From: Fagopyrum homotropicum
Lineage: Eukaryota > Streptophyta > Magnoliopsida > Caryophyllales > Polygonaceae
Length of the DNA: 64,000 nt
Reading direction: 5' to 3'
Assembly: GCA_033239125.1 (NCBI GenBank)
Contig: BSWB01000006.1
Location: 30,310,001-30,374,000, forward strand
Shown here: positions 7,501 to 17,011 of the stretch, one piece after another
How the letters are laid out: every line of letters begins with the position of its first letter
Position numbering within the stretch: the stretch's first letter is position 1
Position numbers and translations under genes: made by a program
The notes under the pieces: generated by a model
The model's input: the letters and a program-made list of their open reading frames with translations, nothing else
Databases searched by the model: none
Told to the model about the DNA's origin: nothing

Positions 7501-10387
7501 AAGAATTAGAAGAAGTTGAAGAAGTATGCCGGTCACCCTCTTCCACGGTCAAAATTACGGTCTCCTCTTGTGTTCCACGGCCGTAATATCCTCTGGAATG
7601 GAAGTCGATTTTGGTCGTGGAATCCACGGTCGTGGAATACAGGGTATGACCGTGGATTCTAGTATCCTCAGCCTCATCGTGGAGTTTCTCAAGCTCCACT
7701 TCATGCATCTCTTCTTGTGCTTCCAAGGCTTCAATTTCCTCTTTGCACTCTTCTTCTTCTCCTACATTGGTTAGACTCATAGTAATAACCTTTTGTAAAG
7801 GGTCGTTAAAGAGAATCGCACTTACCTCCTCCCTAGACAAACCTTCTTCATCTTGGATATTGTAAATATCCTCATCAAAGATTGGCTCCTTCACTAGAGT
7901 GGAAAGAACGAACTCTACTTTCTCTTCCCCAATGTCAAAAGCGAGTCTCCCATTCTTGCAATCGACCATGCAGCCGGAAGTTGCAAGAAACGGTCTTCCG
8001 AGTATGATCGGGACCGGACTATCTGCAGGAATGTCAAGTACGACAAAATCAATGGGGACAAAGAACTTGCCTAGCTTGACCGGGACGTCTTCTACAATGC
8101 CGACGGGACGAGTAATGGATCGATCCGCCATGTATAACGTCATCTTCACCGGTTTAGGGTCGCCTAAACCGATCTTCCTGCACAACGCAAGTGGTATGAT
8201 GCTCACACTTGCTCCTAAGTCACATAAAGCGTCATATGTGACCTCTCCCACTCCAATGGGAATGCAAAATGACCCCGGATCTTTCAGCTTTGGGGGCATT
8301 TTCTCCTTCATCGTCTTGATGAGATCCGAAGAATCCGAACTCATCTTGACCTCTCCAAAATCTTCTAGCTTCCTCTTGTTTGAGAGGAGCTCCTTCAAGA
8401 ACTTGGCATAAGCCGGCATACCTACAATAGCATCAATGAAAGGTATATTAATATGCAGCTTGCTCATGAGTTCTATGAACTTACCGAATTGCTTGTCTAG
8501 GCGCGCTCGCGCTCTAGATTGAGGGAACGGTAGGGGAGGTTTGAAAGCTGGAGGAGGAACATAGACATCTTCCTTCTCCTTCCCCTTTTCTTTGTCCTTC
8601 TCTACGGGGACTTCAACGAACGTAGGCTGCGGATCGGTGGTAGTCACTCCGCTCCTAGTTGTAATCGCCATTACCCTTCCCTTAGGGTTGTCCTCCGTCT
8701 TTCCTGGAAGTTTCCCTTGATTTCTAGGGACTTCCTCCGCGTGGTTGAACAATTGGTTTTCCAAAACTTTTTGAGCTTTGTCAACCTTAGAAATTTGATC
8801 ATCAACCTTGATGATGCGGTTCTCCAACCCTTGAAGCTTTCCCAAGATAGTTTCCAACATGGGATCGGACTTCTCTTTTCCCGTATTGTTGCCTCCATTA
8901 GATGATTGCCCCTGGCTTTTCAAAGGAGTAGAGGAAGAGGAGGGTGGAGTTAGTGAATTGGAATTGGAAGGATAGGAGTTACCGGAATTTTGTTGATTGG
9001 AGCGCCAATTGTTGTTGTTTGAACCCCGATTGTTGTTCCAATTGTTGTTGTTCCGGTTGTTGTTGTTTCCATTCCAATTGTTATTCCGGTTATTGTTCCG
9101 GTTATTGTTGTTGCGGTTGGTGTTATCACCGCCGTTGTTGTTGCCCAAATAGCCAACATCCTTCTCTTGTTGCTTTGGGAAGTTGGTCTTGATAGCCCCC
9201 TTCAACTCTTTGATCTCATTGTTGAGGGAGAAAATCTGATTTTGAGCTTCATGTGTGAGCTTTGCTCCTTGCTCCACACGATTTCCCTCCACCTTCCGGT
9301 GGGAATACTTCTCTATGACTCTTGCTTGCTTCTCAATGAAGTCCCAAGCGTCATCTTCTCTCATGTCCATGAACGTTCCACATGAGAGGGATTGGAGGTT
9401 GAATTGCGTTCCCGCATCCAGCCCCTTGTAGTAAATCTCCAGCAAGGCAAGCTTGGATATGCCATGATGAGGGCAATCCAATAGCAAATCCTGAAACCTT
9501 TCCCAAGATTGAAACAAACTTTCGTTAGGTCTCATAGAAAAAGCATTAATCTTACCTCTAAGTTCCGCCGTTTTGGAAGGCGGAAAGAATTTGGTGAGAA
9601 ACTCTGCGGAAAGGTCTTCCCACGTGTCTAGTTTCCCATTAGGAAGAGCTTGGTACCAAGATAACGCTTTCCCTTTCAAGGAGAAAAAGAAAGGTTTGAG
9701 CTTATAGTTGTTGGTAGTGGCGTTTTTCGGTCTCATCGTCTCCATCATACACTCAAAGTTTTGCAAGTGTTGGTGTGGAGATTCAGCGCTTGTACCGCCA
9801 AATTGGCTTTGGCGAACAAGAGTGATAACTTGAGGTTTAAAGCTAAACCCTTGCACATCTTCAGCATCAAAATTCACACCCAAGCGGCGTGGTTGTTGTG
9901 TTGGATCCATCCGCTGGCCAAGAGTTCTTGGCTCATTATCCACACGTTCGACTCTCGCATTCCTTGGTGGGATGCGGCGATTAGTAGCTCCTTGTGGATT
10001 GAAGGGATTTATATTGATCATGGGATCAATCTCTTCTAACGGTGGCATGGAAGAATCACTATCATCAGTGGATGAGTGGCTTTTTCTTCTAGACCTTGAT
10101 CTCCTTCTCGAGGACTTCTTGCCTACCTTATCTTCAAGGTCGCTCATCTTTATCCTCATTTGGAAAAGCATGTCTTGTAGACCGTTAACTTGAGATTGAT
10201 GACGATCCATCTCATCCTGGCGGAGAGTCTCATTCCATCGGAGTTGAGCTTCCTTCTCCGCCAACTCCGTTTGAAGATCGCGTTCGTTCTCTTCAGCCAT
10301 CTTCTTTTCCTTGCGCCTTTGTCTCAAGGTTTTCTCTAGCTCTTGATCAAGAGGTAAGAGATCTTCGGTGTTCCTAGACCTGCGCAT
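4514..10387 (-). CDS. Gag-Pol polyprotein of Athila-type retrotransposon
   Basis: Single uninterrupted 1957-codon frame, gag and pol fused without frameshift. Order by approximate residue: coiled-coil-like charged N-terminus (10-90); Arg/Ser-rich patch (92-112); retrotransposon gag domain (about 190-350, with LKGKALSWYQALP); Asn-rich low-complexity linker (about 415-480); aspartic protease with CDLGASVSIIPL (about 723) and ILGRPFL; a linker containing a stretch encoded by the GC-motif cluster (about 908-952); reverse transcriptase with FMDDFSVYG (about 1236); RNase H (about 1390-1500, TDHAAIRYLL); HHCC zinc finger of integrase (about 1595-1650); DDE core with Asp in GVDFMGPF (about 1670), Asp in ISDGGSHF (about 1727) and Glu in GQVEISNREIK (about 1762); GPF-type C-terminus. 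There is no CCHC knuckle in gag and no chromodomain. The intact frame suggests recent activity. Confidence 0.95.
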   Translation of the reverse strand: MRRSRNTEDLLPLDQELEKTLRQRRKEKKMAEENERDLQTELAEKEAQLRWNETLRQDEMDRHQSQVNGLQDMLFQMRIKMSDLEDKVGKKSSRRRSRSRRKSHSSTDDSDSSMPPLEEIDPMININPFNPQGATNRRIPPRNARVERVDNEPRTLGQRMDPTQQPRRLGVNFDAEDVQGFSFKPQVITLVRQSQFGGTSAESPHQHLQNFECMMETMRPKNATTNNYKLKPFFFSLKGKALSWYQALPNGKLDTWEDLSAEFLTKFFPPSKTAELRGKINAFSMRPNESLFQSWERFQDLLLDCPHHGISKLALLEIYYKGLDAGTQFNLQSLSCGTFMDMREDDAWDFIEKQARVIEKYSHRKVEGNRVEQGAKLTHEAQNQIFSLNNEIKELKGAIKTNFPKQQEKDVGYLGNNNGGDNTNRNNNNRNNNRNNNWNGNNNNRNNNNWNNNRGSNNNNWRSNQQNSGNSYPSNSNSLTPPSSSSTPLKSQGQSSNGGNNTGKEKSDPMLETILGKLQGLENRIIKVDDQISKVDKAQKVLENQLFNHAEEVPRNQGKLPGKTEDNPKGRVMAITTRSGVTTTDPQPTFVEVPVEKDKEKGKEKEDVYVPPPAFKPPLPFPQSRARARLDKQFGKFIELMSKLHINIPFIDAIVGMPAYAKFLKELLSNKRKLEDFGEVKMSSDSSDLIKTMKEKMPPKLKDPGSFCIPIGVGEVTYDALCDLGASVSIIPLALCRKIGLGDPKPVKMTLYMADRSITRPVGIVEDVPVKLGKFFVPIDFVVLDIPADSPVPIILGRPFLATSGCMVDCKNGRLAFDIGEEKVEFVLSTLVKEPIFDEDIYNIQDEEGLSREEVSAILFNDPLQKVITMSLTNVGEEEECKEEIEALEAQEEMHEVELEKLHDEAEDTRIHGHTLYSTTVDSTTKIDFHSRGYYGRGTQEETVILTVEEGDRHTSSTSSNSSPTHSTSLETSKETSEAPQGSLEAPKAMELKPLPTHLRYAFLGSNSTFPVIVSSKLSIDEHEQLMIVLRKHRKAIGYTIEDLVGVKPSLCMHKILMEEDFRTSRQPQRRLNPTMKEVVKKEILKLLDAGIIYPISDSKWVSPVQVVPKKGGMTVITNKNNELIPTRTVTGWRMCIDYRKLNNATRKDHFPLPFIDQMLERLAQHSYFCYLDGYSGFFQIPIHPDDQEKTTFTCPWGTFAYRRMPFGLCNAPATFQRCMMAIFSEYVEEIMEVFMDDFSVYGSSFNDCLSNLSLVLQRCEDTNLVLNWEKCQFMVKEGIVLGHLVSSRGIEVDKAKIETIEKLPPPISVKGIRSFLGHAGFYRRFIKDFSKISKPLTNLLMKDAVFEFSQECLDAFNTIRQALISAPIIQPPDWTLPFEIMCDASDVAIGAVLGQRKEGRTHAIYYASKTLDEAQLNYATTEKEFLAIVYAIDKFRSYLVGAKVIVYTDHAAIRYLLAKKDAKPRLIRWILLLQEFDLEIRDKKGSENSVADHLSRLTHLEDDHLPIDDSFPYEHLHIIEECIKVVSKGNEPWFADFVNYLVCQEIPPGLSYAQRKKFFKDVREYYWNEPLLFKRGPDGIIRRCVPEDEMQSVIRHCHSLPCGGHASSNKTSAKVLQSGFYWPTLFKDVQSFVSCCDACQRTGNISRRNEMPLNNIQEVEIFDVWGVDFMGPFPSSCGNQYILLAVDYVSRWVEAIASPTNDAMVVVKFFNKTIFPRFGTPRTIISDGGSHFIARRFEALLAKYGVTHKIATPYHPQTSGQVEISNREIKGILEKTVSRTRKDWSLKLDDALWAYRTAYKTPIGTTPYNLVYGKSCHLPVELEHKAFWAIKWLHFSMKEAGEKRLLDINKLDELRLNAYENAKIYKERAKRWHDKHIIPKDFKEGDQVLLFNSRLRLFPGKLISRWTGPFLIKRIFPHGAVEVWGEASGSFKVNGQRLKKYSPELQAEEFAPTALE
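7530..7665 (-). repeat. GC-rich motif cluster inside gag-pol coding sequence
   Basis: About seven variants of the element's CACGGCCGTGG/TTACGG motif occur within about 130 bp of coding sequence between protease and reverse transcriptase. They are translated as a Thr/Gly/His-rich linker (for example STTVDSTTKIDFHSRGYYG). The same motif family lies in the LTR and in the spacer after pol. Confidence 0.7.
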
Positions 10388-10464
10388 GCACTCAAAGACA
10401 AATCAAATAACGAGAGCAAGCTCCCAAGCTTGACAACCGGCTACCGGATTCGGACGAATCCAAA

Positions 10465-10482
10465 TCCCCGGCAACGGCGCCA
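10465..10482 (-). other. Primer binding site, tRNA-Asp
   Basis: The plus strand reads TCCCCGGCAACGGCGCCA, the CCA-tailed 3' end of plant tRNA-Asp, so the minus-strand RNA pairs with that tRNA to prime reverse transcription. It ends six bases before the LTR. tRNA-Asp priming is usual for the Athila lineage. Confidence 0.9.
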
Positions 10483-10488
10483 AAAACT

Positions 10489-12249
10489 TGTTCGCCCCTA
10501 GAGGTGTGTGCAAATAAGTTTTAAATTTATAAAACTAGAATCAAGCAAGCGAACCCGCAGTGTACGGATCGACGTAGTTAAGCAAGAATTCCAGAGTATC
10601 AAACACAGGGATTTGGGTGGAGCGAACTCGATTGCAGGTTATCAAGCGAGTAAATATAGGAGTTTTGCAGATATTGGGAAAACAACAATCCTAAAGTTTC
10701 AAGTATCCAGTTGCGGCAATAGATTCAAGATATACTAATAATGTAAAGACAGAGTGGAGATATGCAAAGGTATACTAATGTAAGGTAATCGTACGGTTGA
10801 GGTTCCAAAAACCTTATGTAACTCACCTACAAAGCGCTCTCTATACAGGTTGTTGAGGCTCAATATAGAAAGATTCTAGAGATGAGAATTAGTGTCAAAT
10901 ACCCAAACTTATAATCTAAAGATCAAGACTAACTTAACCGATTGAGGTTGTTGAGGCTCACAATCGAGGTAGAGGTTGTTGAGGCTTCACTACCACCTAG
11001 AAAAGACAAGTCTAAACTAAGCTAAAGCAAATCTTTAACTTTGGATTAGAGTAAAAGCAAGTTCGTAAACTAAAGGGAAATCACGGTTAGTTCTTGAGGT
11101 TCCACGGCCGTGGACTCAAGAACAGACCGTAATTTAGGGTTGTCGGCGATTCTCTCTAACTCTCAGGGTCTAATCTGTTTGCGATTGATCTATCATCACC
11201 TATGCCACAACTATCAACCTTTCACCTTAGAATTGTTAAGGGTTTTTAGCCAATAACGGTCATATTGATATCAATTCAAGAATTAAAGGATAAAAAGATG
11301 AAAACTTTCAAGAACTTTCAATAATCTTCAATTCAATCTCAAAGTCACAAGAGAATAAGCAATGTCAAAAGATTCACAATAGAACAAATAATCGTAACTC
11401 TAGGAAAGAAAAGAAAACGGGATGTCAATCCGTTTTCCAAATCGAACCTAGTCAAGAAGAGAGATCTTCTTGCAAAATCTTCCAAGAACTACGATCTTCC
11501 GCCAATCCGGAGATCTCAACAGCAATCTCCACCAAAAGTGCGAGATTAGAGGAATTCCAAAAACGAGCTTCGATCTCTTCAAAGAGATGTCAATTGCTTC
11601 CAAGCAAACTAAGCAAAACGTCTTCGTGTCTAAGCGGCGAAGAATGAGGGCAAACGGGTATCGAAGGTCGTAAGCGAGGTGACGGAATTTTGCTTCGTCC
11701 GTCTTTTTATAGTGTAGGGCAAAATGTCGGCCCGGCCCAATCTTTAAAAGATCATGGCTTCGAAGTGTGGCGAAAAGATTCGCCAAGATCACGGTCGTGG
11801 AAGATTCCACGACCGTAATTCTAGGGCGTGGAAACAATTACGGTTAGTTCCACGGCCGTAGAATCCCCTGGAATGAACATCGAATTCTGACTCTGAATCC
11901 ACGGCCGTAATTCTGAACATGGTTTGTGACACGGCCGTATTTTAGGGCGTAATTTAGGGCAAGAACGTGATTCTTCCCTAAACTCGTGCATTCCTCAAAC
12001 TAAGACTCCAAATTGCTTCCAAAGAGTGTCCTCAATCTATGGACATATCAACTCAACTCTCCTTTGCTCGATTCCGTTCGGAAATAGCTCCAAATCACCT
12101 ATAATCAACATAGAACTAGTGTAGACATCCATATCGACAATATAGGTAATACTAGCTCTCATATGCACAAAGTTCAATCAATGACTATCAATATGAATCA
12201 AATACGTCTAGAAAACGTGCCTAAAATATCACAATATTTCATGCTAACA
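10489..12249 (-). repeat. 5' LTR of the Athila element
   Basis: 1761 bp, plus strand TGTTCGCC...GCTAACA, giving TG...CA ends. The left edge is supported by the junction in the related locus at 51745; the right edge by divergence from the copy at 774. It contains a TATA box at 11704-11712, a GC-motif cluster upstream of it in element sense (11788-11960) and a smaller cluster downstream (11085-11140). There is a direct TTGTTGAGGCT repeat family at 10848-10995. Confidence 0.93.
11704..11712 (-). promoter_or_regulatory. TATA box of 5' LTR
   Basis: Minus strand CTATAAAAA, about 80 bp downstream of the GC-motif cluster. Conserved as TTTTATAG on the plus strand in the other LTRs (52945-52952 and 57601-57608). 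Likely core promoter for the genomic RNA. Confidence 0.65.
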
Positions 12250-12943
12250 AGGCGTCCCTGGTTCTGTGGAGAGGGCAAAAGGTTCGCTGTATTCGCGTGG
12301 AGTCCGACTGGTGGGATTAGGAAGACTGGGCGAAGAAGGTTGGTTGATGTAGGAGATCGCGTGCAGCAGATTGCGTGAAATCCGGCTGCAAAAGGAAGTA
12401 TATCCGCTGGGAAAGGGGAAAGGATCTGATCGTCTGAGAAGAGATAGAGAGCACGTAACGGCTGGCCCTGACGTGGAGCTTATCACGCATCCCTCACCGG
12501 CTGGCTTCCTGGGCTGCGAGGAGTAGAGGCAGCAGGCCCTTCTCCTTCCTGGGCTGGGGTCAAAGCTGCAAGTTCTAGGCTGGGGCCCAAAGTTGCAAGT
12601 ATCATATAAATGGGCTAAACAAGTGAAGGAGAGGTGGGCTGAAGGTTGTCAAGGTTTGTCTTGGCCTTGTCACCGCTTGTCGTGGCTTCGTCTTAAACTC
12701 GTCAAATGTTGTCATGGTCTCGTCATGGTCTCGTCATGGCCTCGTCATGACCTCGTCAAATGTTGTCATAATCTTGTCGTGACTTGGATTTAGGGTTTGG
12801 AAATCATCATTTTATGTGAGTTAAGCTTACATAAAATGATATAAATTTGTATGGGTATGACTCTTAGATATCATATAAATGGTCGACGAGTCAAAAGCGG
12901 GTTTGACTCGGTAATGAACGGAAATAAAATTCCGGATATTACA
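12250..12943 (-). repeat. 3' LTR of chromovirus-like element (interrupted)
   Basis: Matches 16317-17010 with about seven substitutions. The left part was displaced by the Athila insertion, which begins exactly where this sequence starts (AGGCG). The right edge is ATATTACA, before which the two copies align and after which they differ. It contains runs of short GTC(A/T)TGGTCTCGTCATGG-type repeats (about 12700-12775). Confidence 0.9.
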
Positions 12944-13161
12944 TCAGTGCCCCCTAAAAAAAAGTTTCGTCCCGAAACTTAGAATATAGTATTACACAAA
13001 CTACTCTCTCCATAAACTTGTATACTCTGGTCTCACTAAATTTACCTCGTTTTCTAGAATGCAAATATTCAGTCATCCTAATCAGACAACACGTAAAAAG
13101 GGAATATAATCACATAATCCAATATAAACTCATAACTAACAACCAAAACAACATCAGAGTA

Positions 13162-13435
13162 CTAACTCGTCGGTACAGAAGTAGCGGCTAACTCCGCAAA
13201 GAACTCAGGGTAACTACGTCTAATACTCTCCTCTATCTCCCAGGTAGCCTCATCGGCTCCTTGTCTAGATCACTGGATCCTCAACATCGGTATCTCCTTA
13301 GAACGCAGATGTCTAGTACTGCGCTCTAGGATGGCTACTGGGTACTCCACAAAAGTTTGCTTTGGCTCATCTATCCGATTCTTAAAGCTGATGACGTGAC
13401 TCTTATCTGGTAAGTACTCTCTCACTGAGACATGG
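13162..13435 (-). pseudogene. Integrase C-terminus with chromodomain, remnant
   Basis: The minus strand gives about 90 residues in one frame: HVSVREYLPDKSHVI, then EYPVAILERSTRHLRSKEIP, then ADEATWEIEESIRRSYPEFF and a stop at 13162-13164. This is the usual end of chromovirus Pol, where the chromodomain directs integration toward marked chromatin. One in-frame TGA replaces the expected Trp after MLRIQ. The upstream part of pol is not recognisable. Confidence 0.8.
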
Positions 13436-15860
13436 GGAACGGTGGGCGTACATCCTTTAGTATGGGTAATAGTGTCAAATGATAAAATGGAGGCTCAATC
13501 AATTTATATATATCAACGGTTCCCTTTCTAAACTCACCTCTTAATCTTTTGACGACTACCAAAATAACAATAAAACTTTCTTCCTTCTATTGAACCCATT
13601 TGTTCCCGACTTTTCGGAAAATCCCGTTTATAAATTCTGAAACAATGATCTAAGACACCTCCCGACACTTTAATAGGTGGTTAATGCTCTTTGTAAGACC
13701 ACTCACTTGGTCTTGTCTCCCTAATACGACTCAGTCGGACCATTTCTCAAATAATACCTCATCACCTACTTCTTGTCAGGCTTTCGGTTGGTTGTAATCC
13801 AAGATCACACTCCCGGTGGAGATCTTCATATAGTTCTCAAATTCCTTAACTTGAATTCATAGTTAATCTAACATTGATTTTCTTCATCTGTGGGTTATGA
13901 GCCTACCACTCTTCTGTGGGTCAACATGATTTACCCACTCCCGTATATACTCCCTTCTAATACTAGCAAGATCTTCTTCAAACAGACCCTTACTCTCTTA
14001 CTCAACCATAGTCTGTTCTTAACCAACCAGTAAGCAACCTTTATCCCGATTCTCTCCATATCCTTAGATCATTCTAGAAGATTGTCGTTGCCTACTTGGG
14101 GAGTCCTCCAAGGCATCGGTAAAGTTACCTCTTAAATCCGTAGTCACTAATGTCTCTTCTTAACGGTACCTACTCGTCAATACCAACCAACACTTACACG
14201 TCCTCAGTTGACGTCGGTCAGTCTATAATTGACTTATCTCAGTATCCCGGACTTGCTCTTCTCATACCTATACTGACTTTAAATTCTTGGTGAGCATCAT
14301 CTGCTCGACTAATCCTTTCATGCTTCGCTAATTCGTTTTATCTTCCACACTTTTGTTTTCCTTAGGCTAACTCTAATTCTCGAGCCCAACTGGATCATTC
14401 ATCTTGACCTAAATAGTCCTTCCATGTCTTCCACGATAGCTGGTAAGTGTCTTTGTAGTTCTGATGACTTTAGTTATCATCCCCTTGCAGTTCCCCTTGC
14501 ATGGACTGTCGGTGTTGATGACTTAGGTCCCGTGATAATTGGGGTTACCTTGGACTTCCGAGTCCACCAAGGCCGTTCTCATATATACATTCCTTCGCTA
14601 GTGTTACCGGCAATATTGCCTTCATGAAACTCAGTTGTTTCTGCTACAGGGCTTTGACTCTCTCATACCGACATTGCGATTTCCTTCAAATTCCTATATC
14701 TTTGAGGAGGTCAAAACCTCTCCACACTTGTAAAGTCTACATTTTGCTTCTACACTCCATTGTAGATATACCTTCCATGCATCTTAGACTCTCATATACG
14801 GGTCGACATTTTATCTCTTTTGGTCTCACAAGCTTGTCTTGTGAACTCTTCTACTAGGTGATTCGTCTTATAACAATTTCTTCCCCTGAGTCGGTCTCAA
14901 ATTTCAGTTGATCATTACTGCCCATCTCATGTTAGAATTTCAATTACGTTGTACTCTTGCATAGATTCTACCAAGGCATCCTCATCTAAACACTCTATTC
15001 CAATTTAGCAAGACCCGCCTTTCGATACATGACTTTCTTTCTTACTGGTCAAGTTATTCTTTTGGTTTACACTTTATCCATCCTAGCGTTATCGGTCCGA
15101 TATGTATGACTTTTATTAAACACCTATTGGTGCCATTTGCATAAGAACCTCAGTTGTACATGATTTTCTCAAAAATCAAAGTTCTTGACTCGCATTTATT
15201 GTGTTGTCCTTATGCTCGTGTCGCTTTACCTCCTTTAAATCTTTACCCCTCAGAAGGATAGTTAAATCCCTTTGTTTTTCCTCGTATACCTCCTTTAAAT
15301 CTTTACCCCTCAGAAGGATAGTTAAGATCTAAGATTTAGATTAAAAGTTAAAGGATTCCGGGAACACTCTCTAGTTCCTCTAATATACCTATCGATCATA
15401 GGGGCAAGAGTTTATCAAGAGAAACAACCATAATTTCCATATAACCTCTAAGGTTGAACTAGAAGCCAAAATCTATACTTAGTCAAATTTCTTTCTGCTG
15501 AAAAAAAAACAGCCCAACTGCTCTACTTTGGAACCTTATAGATTCTAATCCGACCGTTAACTCGTTCCCAAATTTTAACACAATAAACTACATATATCTA
15601 CCTACAACATATCAAAAATTCAACGGTAGATGATCATTCTAAAGCCTAGAAAATAATCTTCAAAGTCTGTAGTTCCAAACCTACAAATCTGAAACTTTGC
15701 AAGAAGCTCATTACTTCAATTTCTATGACAGCCTGAATAACCCCTATTGTCATCCAGTGTTCATGAGTTGACACTCCAGGAGGCCCTCCAGAACGTTCAT
15801 ATACTACACCCACTTCTCTGGTTTGAACTCCCCTCACAGCAACACCAAAACCACTTAGAA
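13436..15860 (-). other. Degenerate interior of the chromovirus-like element
   Basis: No readable protein domain on either strand. Short ORFs at 14424-14627 and 14624-14857 show no recognisable family. A duplicated segment is at 15231-15330. The left limit of the 5' LTR lies somewhere between about 15330 and 15870 and cannot be set, because the partner copy is outside the window. Confidence 0.5.
15231..15330. repeat. 60-bp tandem duplication
   Basis: TACCTCCTTTAAATCTTTAC and the following bases to AGGATAGTTAA occur at 15230 and again 60 bp later at 15290, identical over about 40 bp. It looks like a local slippage or unequal-exchange product inside the element. Confidence 0.75.
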
Positions 15861-16316
15861 CCTATGCCGAACTTGTGCAACTACGTGCCCGACTACATCC
15901 AGGAAGCAAAGGGCTGAACTGCAGAAGAGAGAAGAGTTTAACTCCTTTAGTAGCGACTGGTCGGAGGCGCCGGTTTTGGAGGAGGGCTCTTCTATTTTCC
16001 CCGAGTCAGCGTCACCAAGCTAGCGTCTTCCCTAATACGAGGGTAGATGGGACGGAGGTAAGACCAACGGGACTGAGTCGACAGGGACAGAAGAGTACTA
16101 AGGAGCAGTGCTGCACTCACCTTCGGGAAGGATGGCTACTAGGTCCGGCTCTTGCGCAGGAGTACCTCGAACGGGACGGTGTCGAAGAGGGCACTCAGCC
16201 CTACCTGCTCGCGTACAGAAGGTCAAGAAGGAGGCGGTTAACTCGAGTCGAAGAAGGCAAGGAATGTGAGGTGACGCTGCTTACCTGGCTGCCAACTCGT
16301 GCCTGAGGTCTCTAGG

Positions 16317-17010
16317 AGGCGTCCCTGGTTCTGTCGAGAGGGCAAAAGGTTCGCTGTATTCGTGTGGAGTCCGACTGGCGGGATTAGGAAGACTGGGCGA
16401 AGAAGGTTGGTTGCTGTAGGAGATCGTGTGCAGCAGATTGCGTGAAATCCGGCTGCAAAAGGAAGTATATCCGCTGGGAAAGGGGAAATGATCTGATCGT
16501 CTGAGAAGAGATAGAGAGCACGTAACGGCTGGCCCTGACGTGGAGCTTATCACGCATCCCTCACCGGCTGGCTTCCTGGGCTGCGAGGAGTAGAGGCAGC
16601 AGGCCCTTCTCCTTCCTGGGCTGGGGTCAAAGCTGCAAGTTCTAGGCTGGGGCCCAAAGTTGCAAGTATCATATAAATGGGCTAAACAAGTGAAGGAGAG
16701 GTGGGCTGAAGGTTGTCAAGGTTTGTCTTGGCCTTGTCACCGCTTGTCGTGGCTTCGTCTTAAACTCGTCAAATGTTGTCATGGTCTCGTCATGGTCTCG
16801 TCATGGCCTCGTCATGACCTCGTCAAATGTTGTCATAATCTTGTCGTGACTTGGATTTAGGGTTTGGAAATCATCATTTTATGTGAGTTAAGCTTACATA
16901 AAATGATATAAATTTGTATGGTTATGACTCTTAGATATCATATAAATGGTCGACGAGTCAAAAGCGGGTTTGACTCGGTAATGAACGGAAATAAAATTCC
17001 GGATATTACA
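16317..17010 (-). repeat. 5' LTR of chromovirus-like element (part aligned)
   Basis: The segment that can be aligned to 12250-12943. The LTR probably extends further left, because 15875-16316 has the same character. A 143-codon open frame at 15875-16306 lies in that GC-richer part and is not a credible gene. Confidence 0.85.
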
Positions 17011-17011
17011 T

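Larger units (their letters stand above)
1..12249 (-). mobile_element. Athila-type Ty3/gypsy LTR retrotransposon, young, left end outside window
   Basis: Element read on the minus strand: 5' LTR 12249-10489, primer site 10482-10465, gag-pol 10387-4514, spacer with hairpin, second ORF 3686-2118, non-coding 3' region, polypurine tract, 3' LTR 774 to beyond base 1. The tRNA-Asp primer site, the DLGAS protease, the FMDD reverse transcriptase, the absence of a chromodomain and the extra ORF after pol all fit the Athila lineage. The 774 bp of 3' LTR present differ from the 5' LTR by two substitutions that I can see. Both ORFs are open, so insertion is recent and the element may be autonomous. It lies inside the LTR of a chromovirus-like element: the bases after its right end (AGGCG onward) continue that LTR. 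The target-site duplication cannot be checked because the other flank is missing. Confidence 0.93.
12250..17010 (-). mobile_element. Chromovirus-like, mostly non-coding LTR element
   Basis: Two 694-bp direct repeats (12250-12943 and 16317-17010) bound a 3.4-kb interior. The orientation is minus: reading from 17010 the LTR starts TGTAATATCCGGAATTTT, and the interior ends in a T-run and AGGGGGC tract before the other LTR. The only recognisable coding trace is an integrase C-terminus with chromodomain at 13162-13435. No gag, protease or reverse transcriptase is readable and no initiator-Met primer site is visible, yet the LTRs differ at only about seven sites. This suggests a non-autonomous derivative mobilised by another element. 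The Athila element at 1-12249 interrupts its 3' LTR. Confidence 0.75.

Noticed and set aside
7899..8411. 170-codon plus-strand frame
   Set aside because: Antisense shadow of the protease region of gag-pol.
10465..10482. tRNA-Asp gene end
   Set aside because: Only the terminal 18 bases match; no cloverleaf upstream. It is the primer binding site.
15875..16306. 143-codon open frame on the plus strand
   Set aside because: Lies in the LTR side of the chromovirus-like element, antisense to it, Arg-rich from GC-rich composition and with no family resemblance.
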